A DNA stretch of 64,000 nt, from positions 4,192,412-4,256,411 of the forward strand of contig NZ_CP132335.1 of NCBI RefSeq assembly GCF_030758295.1, written 5' to 3'. Made by a program: the position numbers and the translations under genes. Shown here one piece after another: positions 44,911 to 53,680 of the stretch; the stretch's first letter is position 1, and each line of letters starts with the position of its first letter. Source of the DNA: Pararhizobium sp. IMCC21322. Its GTDB lineage: Bacteria; Pseudomonadota; Alphaproteobacteria; Rhizobiales; GCA-2746425. Under the pieces are notes generated by a model. The model was given only the letters and a program-made list of their open reading frames with translations. It was not told the DNA's origin and did not search any database.

Positions 44911-45531
44911 TCAGTTGGCAACAATAGTCACTTGTTCGCCATCCAGATCAAACCGCACACGCATATCGCAGGCATCAGCCAACAGCGCTGCATAAATCGG
45001 TTGAACAGCATGCGCATCCACACCTTCCAGCGTTTCAGGCAAGGTCTCAAACCAGTCAGCATGGCCGGGAAGGCGTGCAGTCCGTCCAGCACAAACAAGT
45101 TTCAATCCCTTGTCCCCTTCGGCTGTGACGGTCATATCGCCTCCACGCGGAATGGCTGACAGACCCACCAGAATGAGATTGAGCAGAAGTTTGACTTCGT
45201 TCTTTGGTCGAATAGCCCGTGGCATTTCCCAGATCAGATTTGCTTTTTCAAACCCCATCATCAATTCCGCTTTGTCACGCGCATCATCAAGGTCAATTTC
45301 GGCACCTGCAGAACCTGCTGCGCCGAAGGCAATACGGGAAAAGGTCAGTTTGGCCGACGCCTGTGCGGCGCTTTTGCGGACCAGATCGCCGGCAATCTCA
45401 CGCATCTCAGCGTCTTTTTCCTCATCCAGGACTTCCAGGCCATTGGCTATGGCTCCCACTGAGCCAACAACGTCATGGCATACACGGCTGCAAAGCAAAG
45501 CTGCCAGATCAAGAGCTGAAAGATTGGACAT
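44911..45531 (-). CDS. chpT: ChpT, histidine phosphotransferase of the CckA-CtrA relay
   Basis: The protein begins MSNLSALDLAALLCSRVCHDVVGSVGAI with the phospho-acceptor His19 in the HDVVG box and continues NGLEVLDEEKD, as in ChpT. The C-terminal half is a degenerate ATPase-like domain with no nucleotide motifs, as expected. It carries phosphate from CckA to CtrA and CpdR. Length (206) is normal. A pair of 19-bp direct repeats lies upstream. Confidence 0.95.
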   Translation of the reverse strand: MSNLSALDLAALLCSRVCHDVVGSVGAIANGLEVLDEEKDAEMREIAGDLVRKSAAQASAKLTFSRIAFGAAGSAGAEIDLDDARDKAELMMGFEKANLIWEMPRAIRPKNEVKLLLNLILVGLSAIPRGGDMTVTAEGDKGLKLVCAGRTARLPGHADWFETLPETLEGVDAHAVQPIYAALLADACDMRVRFDLDGEQVTIVAN

Positions 45532-45621
45532 AAAGAAACCCGCTGGTTGTAAAGACTGTTCTGCGTCCTGATTCGGTACATGTCAGACACGATATTTGTA
45601 TAAGCTGCGCCGGGCGACAAT

Positions 45622-45670
45622 CCAACCCTGACAAAAACTGCCCAAGCTTGGCCAACCCTGACCAAAACTG
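45622..45670. repeat. direct repeat pair upstream of chpT
   Basis: Two copies of CCAACCCTGACAAAAACTG (45622-45640; 45652-45670 with one change) have a 30-bp period, which puts them on about the same helix face. They lie 91-139 bp before the chpT start and could be a regulator site. Confidence 0.75.
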
Positions 45671-45679
45671 TGTATCAGC

Positions 45680-46234
45680 TTATGGCACGAGTTTCTTGAT
45701 AAGAAACGGCCACTGAGCTTGGGCTTTCTCCATCAATTCAACAGGATTTTGCTGCCATGCAATCCGGTTCGCATGGCTGTGAAACAGAAGCACCCTGTCA
45801 TCCTGCAACAACCAGATTTGGGGGCGTCCCTCTGCCAGACCGCTTCTGGCAACAGCCATGGCACCATAACCGCCAAATTGCGGTTTGTAGATTTCAGGAG
45901 CATCTTCAAATGCCGCCCTGTTACCGATGTTTGAGAACCACCATAGGGCACCTGAATGGGTGAGATCGTGCTCGGGTTTGCCCAATTCAGGCTGACCGTT
46001 AACGAAATAACTCAACGGATCGACACCGCCCAGTGCCAGGCCTGTAAATTGATCTTTGACAATCGTGTCAGACAGAAATCCAGATGGCGCAAAATCACGG
46101 CTGAGGCCGGACGGCAAGGTTTCCTGAGCCATGGACACACCAATCCATGCCAGCAGAAAACAAATCTGCACCGCCATCACAATACCCAGCAGGTACCCCT
46201 TCGGAATTGTTACAAATTGCCCATACTTCATCAT
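45680..46234 (-). CDS. YHS-domain-like exported protein
   Basis: An N-terminal hydrophobic anchor (residues about 14-36) ends in SMAQE. The rest carries YHS-like features: LALGGVDPLSYFVNG, ALWWFSNIGNRAAFEDAPEIYKPQFGGYGA. Such proteins are periplasmic and may bind metal or heme. The usual Cys residues of metal-binding YHS domains are missing, so metal binding is doubtful. It stands upstream of chpT in the same direction. Confidence 0.8.
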   Translation of the reverse strand: MMKYGQFVTIPKGYLLGIVMAVQICFLLAWIGVSMAQETLPSGLSRDFAPSGFLSDTIVKDQFTGLALGGVDPLSYFVNGQPELGKPEHDLTHSGALWWFSNIGNRAAFEDAPEIYKPQFGGYGAMAVARSGLAEGRPQIWLLQDDRVLLFHSHANRIAWQQNPVELMEKAQAQWPFLIKKLVP

Positions 46235-46516
46235 GAGAAAAACCTATCGAAAGACAGATAACATCCTGTTAATGCAGGTAAACTAATAGGCGTTGAAAGA
46301 GCGACCGAAAAAGATTGGTGCAGGTCGCGAGCAGTTCTTTTGGGCAGAAACCCGTTCGCCCCATGCTTGCCACATGCACGAGATAACGTTGCGAATCAAA
46401 ACTGGGCTAACGGCACCGTTACAGTTCGAAAGTTTCGCACAGAGACTGGCTGCATTGGGCTATCGCAAGCCACCTAATGCCTTTATAAATGCATAATGAA
46501 CATCGGAGACCAATTT

Positions 46517-47161
46517 ATGAAATCGCGCTTTCACTTCCCGTCATGGCCATCGGTCCAAGTGGCTCAGGCGGCCCGAGCGGCCATAATTGCAGTCTTCATG
46601 AGCCTGTCTGTCTTTTATCTGCTGCCTCAGGCAATCGGCATTTCACCAGCGCATGCGCAAAACAACACACCCTTGTCTGAAACCTATTCATCCAACGAAA
46701 TTCTGAACGCCGGACATCAGTTCTTTGGCGATGTTTCAGGTGGTCTGGCAAGTGTTGTAGAGCGCGCATTTCAGAGCTACGGCCTGCCCAACGCCTATAT
46801 TTTGGGAGAAGAAGGCTCCGGTGCCATCATCGGTGGCCTCGTTTATGGCGAAGGTTTGATGTACACAAAAGGTGCAGGCGACCATAAGATTTTCTTCCAG
46901 GGGCCCTCAATTGGCTGGGACTTTGGCGGCAACGCTTCACGTGTGATGATGTTGGTGTATAATTTGCCCACGGTTGACCACGCCTATCAGCGCTTTGCAG
47001 GCGTCAATGGTTCGGCCTATATCGTGGGAGGTGTCGGCATGACTGTCATGGCGAACAACAACATTATCATGGTGCCGGTAAGAGCTGGCATAGGCGCACG
47101 GCTTGGCTTGAATGTCGGCTATTTGAAATTTACACCACGGGCGACATGGAATCCGTTCTAA
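46517..47161 (+). CDS. eipA: EipA-like DUF1134 envelope protein
   Basis: The ATG at 46517 has CGGAGA at a good distance and opens a signal peptide ending PAHAQ. The mature domain matches DUF1134 throughout: GGLASVVERAFQSYGLPNAY, LGEEGSGAIIGGLVYGEG, GPSIGWDFGGNASRVMMLVY, VNGSAYIVGGVG and the end LKFTPRATWNPF. EipA of Brucella is a periplasmic protein needed for envelope integrity and is CtrA-regulated there. Confidence 0.92.
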   Translation: MKSRFHFPSWPSVQVAQAARAAIIAVFMSLSVFYLLPQAIGISPAHAQNNTPLSETYSSNEILNAGHQFFGDVSGGLASVVERAFQSYGLPNAYILGEEGSGAIIGGLVYGEGLMYTKGAGDHKIFFQGPSIGWDFGGNASRVMMLVYNLPTVDHAYQRFAGVNGSAYIVGGVGMTVMANNNIIMVPVRAGIGARLGLNVGYLKFTPRATWNPF

Positions 47162-47191
47162 CAACCAAACCCGTTCGATTAGGATCACAAC

Positions 47192-48883
47192 ATGATTGAG
47201 GCAGCACTGTATTTCGCATTGGGTGCTCTCAGCGTAAGCCTGCTTCTGTTCGTTATTTTGCCGATCGTTTCCGGCCGGGCGCGGCGTTTGGCCATTCACG
47301 AACTGGAGCGTCAGGCACCTGTTTCCTTGTCTGAAATTACTGCCCAGAAAGATCAGATGCGCGCACGGTTCGCTGTCGAGTTAAACCGTCAGGAAAAGCG
47401 CGCAGACCAATTGCAGGTGGAATCCCAACAGCACCTCGTAACCGCTGAAAAATGGCGCATATTTGCCGAGCGTGTCGAACAGGAATTTGAAAAACTCAAA
47501 AATGAATATGCAGGCCTGAAAAAGAAAATCAGCACTGCGGAAGTCACCCTGGAAAAGCAGAAAGAAATCGCGAAATCTGCTCTGAAGACCATGACAGGCC
47601 AGGAAAAGAAACGGCTTTTTGAGCTTGAGGAAGAAGTTGAAGAACTCCGCTCGGAAAAGAGTGCTGCCAATGTGCGTATTGTTTCCATGCAGACGGAGCT
47701 TAACAACGCACAGTCCAGGGTCGCTGAAATGGAGCGGCATATGCCGTCTCTGGAAGAGTTGAATCTGAGAAAAGAGCTCAAGGCCCTTGCCGAAGATGTT
47801 AGTGCCTTCGTTAAAAGCACGCCTCCCCCCGCGCCAATTGCGCAACCGGCACCTGTTGTTGCCGCGAAACCTGCACCTGCCATTGTTGCCAAACCTTCAG
47901 TTGTTGAGCCCCCCCTTGCTGTGAAGCAGGCTCCCGCCGTAATCGCGGCACTTGATAAGCCAAAAGCAGATACGCCAACCCCAGTTGTTCCAACGTCAGA
48001 TGTTCCGAAGGCAGATGCGCCAAAGTCAGACAGGCTGACGCCAGATAAGCCAGCGCCAGAACCGAAGACCCCAGCAAATCAGATTGAAAAGGCCGCTGCA
48101 TCTATGGCCGTCATTCCAGCATTTCTGAAGCCAGCCGCTGAAAGGCAATACCCCAATCCAAGCCCGATCAATCACAAGCCTGAAACCGCTGCGCCAGCTT
48201 CGCAGGCCACCGACACCGCCAGTCCCAAAATCGCGACTTTTCAATTTGGTAGATCAAACGCCAAATTGACATCCGCAGAGCCACAGAAAACCAGTGCCTT
48301 CGCAGCCGATACAACACCTCCGAAACCGCAGGATACATCTGTGGAAACAGTGCCAAAAAACACTGTTGTAACCTCAGAAAAGCCCATCGAAGCGCCTGCT
48401 GTCTCAATGGCGATCAATGGCAAGGCAAGCCTCTTGAAAGAAGAGGTAACAGCAAACAGTCCGGGTATCACAGCCGCTAAAACCGGCGATCAGGAAGTCA
48501 CGAACACAGCGATTGTTTCAGGCAGGCGGCTTAAACAGGATAAGCCGTTCAAAACCAAGAAGTCCGGTTTTGCAGGTGTTATTGCAGCGGTTTCCAGGAA
48601 CAACAAAGGCGCTATGTCTTCCGGAGCCAATGGCAAGGTGAAACCTAGCCCGTTGCACTATAATGGCAAAATGAGCGGTAAGCAGATGGCAGCTAAACCT
48701 GCCACGCTGGCGAGGCCTGCCGATAGTACCGGTGCCGAAGCGATTGGAGCCAAGCCAGAAAGCGCTGCTCAAAATGTGGCCGAGGCCACACCGAAAGACA
48801 GCATCGCGGCCAAAAATCGCAAAAAGATCATGAAATTTGGAAAGAAGGTTCGCCGCATAAAAACGGCAACTGCATCTTCCTGA
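47192..48883 (+). CDS. membrane-anchored coiled-coil protein of rhizobial type
   Basis: One N-terminal span (residues 5-27) leads to PVSLSEITAQKDQMRARFAV, a start shared by a group of rhizobial proteins. A coiled coil runs from about 50 to 200 (QEKRADQLQVESQQHLVTAE, LFELEEEVEELRSEKSAANV). The rest (200-563) is Ala/Pro/Lys-rich and probably disordered, ending in a basic tail (KKIMKFGKKVRRIKTA). It starts 30 bp after eipA. Function unknown; an envelope or division-linked scaffold is a guess from neighbour and shape. Confidence 0.8.
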   Translation: MIEAALYFALGALSVSLLLFVILPIVSGRARRLAIHELERQAPVSLSEITAQKDQMRARFAVELNRQEKRADQLQVESQQHLVTAEKWRIFAERVEQEFEKLKNEYAGLKKKISTAEVTLEKQKEIAKSALKTMTGQEKKRLFELEEEVEELRSEKSAANVRIVSMQTELNNAQSRVAEMERHMPSLEELNLRKELKALAEDVSAFVKSTPPPAPIAQPAPVVAAKPAPAIVAKPSVVEPPLAVKQAPAVIAALDKPKADTPTPVVPTSDVPKADAPKSDRLTPDKPAPEPKTPANQIEKAAASMAVIPAFLKPAAERQYPNPSPINHKPETAAPASQATDTASPKIATFQFGRSNAKLTSAEPQKTSAFAADTTPPKPQDTSVETVPKNTVVTSEKPIEAPAVSMAINGKASLLKEEVTANSPGITAAKTGDQEVTNTAIVSGRRLKQDKPFKTKKSGFAGVIAAVSRNNKGAMSSGANGKVKPSPLHYNGKMSGKQMAAKPATLARPADSTGAEAIGAKPESAAQNVAEATPKDSIAAKNRKKIMKFGKKVRRIKTATASS

Positions 48884-48890
48884 GAATCAG

Positions 48891-50300
48891 GTGCTGATCG
48901 TTTCACACCGAACTCATTCCAGACGTGTCACAGCTTCACGTTTGGCGGCTCTTACAACCTCTTTTATGGCATTGGTGTTTGCGGCGGCAACAGTATCACC
49001 CGCACTAGCTGACCAAAAAACCATCGCAAACCTGCCAACACCGGTAACCGAAAACCTTTATCATCCCTATGATGAAAATCGCGCCCTGCTGGGGCAAAAG
49101 CTGTTCTTTGATCCGCTTTTATCCGGAAACCAAAATATCTCCTGTGCGACTTGCCATCATCCTGATCTTGCGAGCGGGGACGGCCTCCCCCTTGGCATTG
49201 GAGAAGGCGGTGCGGGAATCGGAAAGAACCGAACGATTGGGTCCGGCCGGGATTTGATCCGGCGGCGGGTGCCTCGAAACTCACCGGCGCTTTTCAATCT
49301 GGGCGCTCTAGAATTCTCGTCTTTGTTCCATGACGGACGTGTGGAGATCGATGAGAAAGACCCCTCCGGTTTCGACACACCAGCCGATGAGGACACGCCA
49401 ACCGGCCTGATGACCATACTGGCAGCGCAGGCGCTTTTCCCGTTGACATCTGGGATTGAAATGGCGGGTCAGGGCACTGAAAATGACATTGGCCAGGCTC
49501 TTGAGGATATTTACGGTAATCCCTGGAAGGGTGTTTGGGCCAAGGTGGAACAGCGCTTGCGCCAGAGCGAACCTTATCTGCCATTGTTTCAGGACGCTTT
49601 CCCCGAAATCCAGTCAGCCAAAGACATCACAATTGTCCATTACGCAAATGCCGTTGGCGACTTTGTCAACGCAGAGTGGCGCAGTTCCCAAAGCCCGTTC
49701 GATCGCTACATGGCGGGTGAACAGCAGGCTCTGACGGAACAGCAGAAAATCGGCCTGGACCTGTTTTACGGCAGAGCAAACTGCGCATCCTGCCACAGTG
49801 GCCCGTTTTTGACTGATCAGAAATTCCACGCCATAGCCATGCCGCAAATCGGGCCCGGCCGGGTGGCACGGCTCGAGGCTATACGCCATGATCGTGGCCG
49901 CGCCGGCGCAACCAATCTGATTGAAGACCGGTACAAGTTCCGCACTCCGAGCCTGCGCAATGTCGCCCTGACAGAGCCTTACGGCCATTCTGGCGCCTAT
50001 GCGACGCTGGAGGGCGTGGTGCGCCACCATTTGGACCCTGTCTCAAGCTTTGAGCGTTTCTCCCTGCGTTCGGTCGCGCTTCCCCAGCATCCCAGGCTTT
50101 CAAATGAAGACGGGTTCATCATGCAGGACCGACGCGAGCGCCGCCGCATCCTGGCGGCCAATGTGTTGAAACCAATATCTCTCAAGGATGAAGAGGTCGA
50201 TGCGTTGATTGCCTTTTTGCAAGCACTCACGGACACCAGTGCCACGTCCGGAAGGCTCGGCATTCCCGTTTCAGTTCCAAGCGGTCTGCCAATCGACTGA
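48891..50300 (+). CDS. diheme cytochrome c peroxidase/MauG-family protein
   Basis: A GTG start 7 bp after the previous stop gives a 469-residue exported protein (signal to ALAD). The heme motifs are CATCHH in the N-terminal third and CASCH in the C-terminal half, with LFFDPLLSGN, LFHDGRVEID and KFRTPSLRNVALTEPYGHSG, as in bacterial diheme peroxidases. It may reduce hydrogen peroxide with electrons from cytochrome c, or modify a protein as MauG does; neighbours do not settle this. Confidence 0.93.
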   Translation: MLIVSHRTHSRRVTASRLAALTTSFMALVFAAATVSPALADQKTIANLPTPVTENLYHPYDENRALLGQKLFFDPLLSGNQNISCATCHHPDLASGDGLPLGIGEGGAGIGKNRTIGSGRDLIRRRVPRNSPALFNLGALEFSSLFHDGRVEIDEKDPSGFDTPADEDTPTGLMTILAAQALFPLTSGIEMAGQGTENDIGQALEDIYGNPWKGVWAKVEQRLRQSEPYLPLFQDAFPEIQSAKDITIVHYANAVGDFVNAEWRSSQSPFDRYMAGEQQALTEQQKIGLDLFYGRANCASCHSGPFLTDQKFHAIAMPQIGPGRVARLEAIRHDRGRAGATNLIEDRYKFRTPSLRNVALTEPYGHSGAYATLEGVVRHHLDPVSSFERFSLRSVALPQHPRLSNEDGFIMQDRRERRRILAANVLKPISLKDEEVDALIAFLQALTDTSATSGRLGIPVSVPSGLPID

Positions 50301-50387
50301 ACAACAATCCCGCTCAACAGGCGATCAGCATTTTCACCCTAAACTGCAGCACGAAACTGCAACCCGGAACTGCAGCATGTAACAGCA

Positions 50388-50418
50388 GATTGTCCGGACC
50401 TGTCGTGCCCGGACAATC
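50388..50418. terminator. stem-loop between convergent genes
   Basis: GATTGTCCGG / CCGGACAATC, 10-bp stem with an 11-base loop, between the peroxidase and EF-hand genes. No long T run on either side, so a terminator role is likely but not certain. Confidence 0.65.
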
Positions 50419-50463
50419 CTGTATGTTTGGGAGCGAGCACATGCGAGGGATCGCATGAGAATA

Positions 50464-50940
50464 CTAGCTCGCTTGTGTCTCGCTCAAAGTTTCGAGCAAT
50501 TCGTCGATCAGGCTGGATTCAGTGTCATCTGTATCCTCAACTGCGGAAAGCAGTTCGCTAAGCGGATCGGACCCTTCAATACCACCAGGCGGTGGTGGAG
50601 GCGGCCCCTTTCCAGATTGCTCCTGAATACCCAGCAACGCCATAAATGACTCTGGAGAAAACTGTCCTCCAGGCGGCCCGGATTTCTCCCGGTCCGCTGC
50701 TGTCAATTCACCATCGCCATCCGCATCCAACAGGGAAAATAATTCCTCTGGATCGCCAGAATCGGCAGAACTTGCCGTCCCTGCCGCGCGTTCAGCTTGG
50801 CTTACCTTGAACTCTTCAAATGAGATGCCACCGCTTTTATCTGTGTCGGTTGCCTCAAACTTGGCATCCATCCGTTCCTTCATTTCGGCACGCATGGCCG
50901 AAAAATCAAAGCCGGATGAAGATGCACCACCAATCATCAC
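50464..50940 (-). CDS. EF-hand protein with Pro-rich linker
   Basis: The 158-residue acidic protein has two calcium loops, DTDKSGGISFEEF (about 37-49) and DADGDGELTAAD (about 71-82), then GPPPPPPGG and an acidic tail. No signal peptide is visible. AAGGAGAAT precedes the start. It may be a calcium buffer or sensor; partner unknown. Confidence 0.85.
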   Translation of the reverse strand: MMIGGASSSGFDFSAMRAEMKERMDAKFEATDTDKSGGISFEEFKVSQAERAAGTASSADSGDPEELFSLLDADGDGELTAADREKSGPPGGQFSPESFMALLGIQEQSGKGPPPPPPGGIEGSDPLSELLSAVEDTDDTESSLIDELLETLSETQAS

Positions 50941-51050
50941 AATGATTCTCCTTTCAAAAAGAGTTTCAGATGATCAGGACTTCACGAGCGAAGCCCGTAA
51001 AGTAAACTGCAAAGAATATGCCAGTTTTAGAACACGTTCAGAAAAAGGTT

Positions 51051-51440
51051 TTATGGAGCGCCCCGGCGCATTTCATAACGCTCAACGACAGATCCGTCGG
51101 CCCGGTTTATTACCAGAACGGTGTAACTTTCCGGGCCATTTTCAAAGCTTGCGACCAATTGGCCACGGGACAGGCTGACATCAATCAGAACACCAAGATC
51201 AGATGGTAAGGACAGCGTCGCCGCAATTTCAGGCAAAACCATATTATTCGTGGCCGCCGCGGCATCATCGCTTTCGCTTGTCTGCGTGATGCGGTAGTAC
51301 AACGCTCCAAACACCGCGATAAAGCCGAGCACCATGATGAGACTGGAGCCCATCAGCAATCGCCTCAGCTTTATCCGCACCCGCTCAACAGCCGGGTCGA
51401 GCGGTTTTTCTTCGTCATCAAGAGGGTCGATCTGAGCCAT
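51051..51440 (-). CDS. small bitopic membrane protein (DUF6476-like)
   Basis: The start at 51440 gives 129 residues: an acidic cytoplasmic N-terminus (MAQIDPLDDEEKPLDPAVER), one span (LLMGSSLIMVLGFIAVFGAL) and a periplasmic domain. It sits head to head with the pseudouridine synthase gene, and the two ATG codons share two bases in CCATGG. The same pair is frequent in alphaproteobacteria. Function unknown. Confidence 0.85.
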   Translation of the reverse strand: MAQIDPLDDEEKPLDPAVERVRIKLRRLLMGSSLIMVLGFIAVFGALYYRITQTSESDDAAAATNNMVLPEIAATLSLPSDLGVLIDVSLSRGQLVASFENGPESYTVLVINRADGSVVERYEMRRGAP

Positions 51441-52467
51441 GGCTGAAAATGTGTCCAATGCGCCGGCAGAGCGGCTTGAGTTTATAGTTGACGCGGTTGA
51501 AACCGGGCAAAGGCTGGATGCAATCATTGCTGCGAAAGCGGGACGTCTGTCCCGCAGCCGCTTCAAGACGCTTATCAAGCAAGGCTGCGTGCGCGTGAGC
51601 GGGGAAGTGGTAGACGCGCCGAATGCCCGTGTCAACGCGGGCGATGTATTGTCCGTGGACATGCCGGAAGCGGAAGATCCGGAACCGAAGGGAGAAGACA
51701 TTCCCCTGACCATTCTGTTTGAAGATGAACATCTGGTTGTCATTGATAAACCTGCCGGTCTGGTCGTACATCCAGGCCCCGGAAACTGGACCGGAACTCT
51801 TGTCAACGCGCTCATTCATCATTGCGGGGACAGCCTGTCCGGCATTGGTGGCGTACGCAGACCGGGCATTGTTCACCGCCTCGACAAAGACACAAGCGGG
51901 GTTATGGTTGTTGCCAAAACAGATGATGCCCATCTGGGCCTGACGCAGCAATTTGCCGATCATGGCCGGACAAACAATCTTGAGCGTGCCTATCAGGCCT
52001 TGGTCTGGGGCGCATTGGAGCCGGCCAAGGGCACAATTAACGCGCCAATTGCCCGCTCGGACAACAACCGTTTGAAAATGGGTGTGGTGAAACGCCGGGA
52101 TGAAGACGACGAACGCGGCAAGGACGCCATCACTCACTTTAAGGTTCTGAAACGCTATTTTACAAAAGAAGGCGCACCAACAGCGTGCCTGGTAGAGTGC
52201 CGACTTGAAACCGGACGAACACACCAGATCAGGGTTCACATGTCTCACGCAGGTCACCCTTTGGTGGGCGATGATGTCTATGGATCAGGCTTCAAAACCA
52301 AATCGACTATTCTGGGAGATCAAGCAGAAAAGACGGTCAACAAGTTCCGCAGGCAGGCGCTTTTTGCCGCCATGTTACAGTTTGAGCACCCGATAAATGG
52401 TGAAATCATGCGCTTTGAAGCCGATATTCCAAAAGATATGGCAGCGCTGATCAACGCATTTACCTAA
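51439..52467 (+). CDS. rluD: RluA/RluD-family 23S rRNA pseudouridine synthase
   Basis: An N-terminal S4 domain (RLDAIIAAKAGRLSRSRFKTLI) precedes the synthase domain with the catalytic Asp in GIVHRLDKDTSGVMVVAKTD. Later motifs RAYQALVWG and CRLETGRTHQIRVHMSH are also present. RluD-type enzymes modify helix 69 of 23S rRNA. The 342-residue length is normal. rpoH follows 179 bp downstream. Confidence 0.93.
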   Translation: MAENVSNAPAERLEFIVDAVETGQRLDAIIAAKAGRLSRSRFKTLIKQGCVRVSGEVVDAPNARVNAGDVLSVDMPEAEDPEPKGEDIPLTILFEDEHLVVIDKPAGLVVHPGPGNWTGTLVNALIHHCGDSLSGIGGVRRPGIVHRLDKDTSGVMVVAKTDDAHLGLTQQFADHGRTNNLERAYQALVWGALEPAKGTINAPIARSDNNRLKMGVVKRRDEDDERGKDAITHFKVLKRYFTKEGAPTACLVECRLETGRTHQIRVHMSHAGHPLVGDDVYGSGFKTKSTILGDQAEKTVNKFRRQALFAAMLQFEHPINGEIMRFEADIPKDMAALINAFT

Positions 52468-52646
52468 TATTTACAGTGGCTTAACAGAAAAAAATTACTT
52501 TATCGTAATATACCGATGACTCATCTATCATCTGCCACAATTGAACCTATATAGTGATGTGGGAGCGTTGCGCCGAGGGTTGGTCCCCAGGGCAGCGCTA
52601 AAAGTCTTGCCGCGAGTCGGAAGACATTTAAACAAGGGGGTGCTTT

Positions 52647-53573
52647 ATGGCCCGAGCTGTTGTTGCGACCGGAAATGTTCCATCTGTTCCGTCATCGGAA
52701 GGTGGATTATCAAGATATCTGGCAGATATTCGCAAATATCCGATGCTGGAACCCAATCAGGAATACATGCTGGCCAAACGCTTTTTGGAGCACGAGGATC
52801 GTGGTGCTGCTGAAGAATTGGTTACAAGCCATTTGCGCCTCGTCGCAAAAATCGCCATGGGATATCGTGGCTATGGCCTGCCCATCGGCGAAGTCATCTC
52901 GGAAGGCAATGTCGGCCTTATGCAAGCGGTCAAGAAGTTTGACCCGGAACGCGGCTTCCGGCTTGCAACCTATGCAATGTGGTGGATCAAGGCATCGATC
53001 CAGGAATACGTCCTGCGCTCATGGTCCCTTGTCAAGATGGGTACCACCGCGAACCAAAAGCGCCTGTTCTTTAACCTGCGCAAGATGAAGAGCCAGATTC
53101 AGGCATTGGAAGATGGTGATCTCAACCATGAGCAGGTCGAGAAAATCGCCACCAAGCTCGGCGTTTCGGTTGAGGAAGTCCATTCCATGAATCGTCGTCT
53201 TTCCGGCGATGCGTCCTTGAATTCGCCTTTGAAGGCGGATGATGGAACCGGCGAATGGCAGGATTGGCTGGTTGATGAAAGCGAAAGTCAGGAATCCATT
53301 GTTGCCAATCAACAAGAGCTGGATCAGCGCCGTATCATGCTGAAATCTGCTATGGAAACCCTGAATGAACGCGAGCAGCGCATTTTCCAGGCACGTCGCC
53401 TTTCGGAAGATCCAATCACGCTGGAAGATTTGTCGGGAGAATTCGGCGTCAGCCGGGAACGTGTCCGGCAGATCGAAGTTCGAGCGTTCGAAAAGGTGCA
53501 AAAATCCATGCAGACAGCTGCGTTGGAAGCTGCACGTGGACGTACCGCTCAGTTGGAAGCCCATACAAGCTAA
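52647..53573 (+). CDS. rpoH: RpoH, heat-shock sigma factor (sigma-32)
   Basis: The 308-residue protein has region 2 (SHLRLVAKIAMGYRGYGLPI, RLATYAMWWIKASIQEYVLR), the RpoH box NQKRLFFNLRKMK, and region 4 helix-turn-helix LEDLSGEFGVSRERVRQIEV. AAGGGGG lies before the ATG. The 179-bp upstream gap is AT-rich at its left part and may hold more than one promoter, but no box could be fixed with confidence. Confidence 0.97.
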   Translation: MARAVVATGNVPSVPSSEGGLSRYLADIRKYPMLEPNQEYMLAKRFLEHEDRGAAEELVTSHLRLVAKIAMGYRGYGLPIGEVISEGNVGLMQAVKKFDPERGFRLATYAMWWIKASIQEYVLRSWSLVKMGTTANQKRLFFNLRKMKSQIQALEDGDLNHEQVEKIATKLGVSVEEVHSMNRRLSGDASLNSPLKADDGTGEWQDWLVDESESQESIVANQQELDQRRIMLKSAMETLNEREQRIFQARRLSEDPITLEDLSGEFGVSRERVRQIEVRAFEKVQKSMQTAALEAARGRTAQLEAHTS

Positions 53574-53601
53574 AACATAGACTAGCTGGATCATAAAATT
53601 G

Positions 53602-53656
53602 CGCGTTTGCCGCTCACGGTTTTGAAAAGAGCCGAATTGACGTCAGGCAAACGCGC
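53602..53656. repeat. long-loop inverted repeat after rpoH
   Basis: GCGCGTTTGCC / GGCAAACGCGC, 11 bp each with 33 bases between, lies 28 bp after rpoH and 24 bp before the end of the convergent hydrolase relic. It may end transcription or be a palindromic repeat. Confidence 0.75.
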
Positions 53657-53680
53657 AGACTGCAACCAGTTGCCCGTTCT

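Noticed and set aside
52468-52646. RpoH-type promoter before rpoH (CTTG with CATTTA)
   Set aside because: The spacing between the two boxes is too short for the known consensus.
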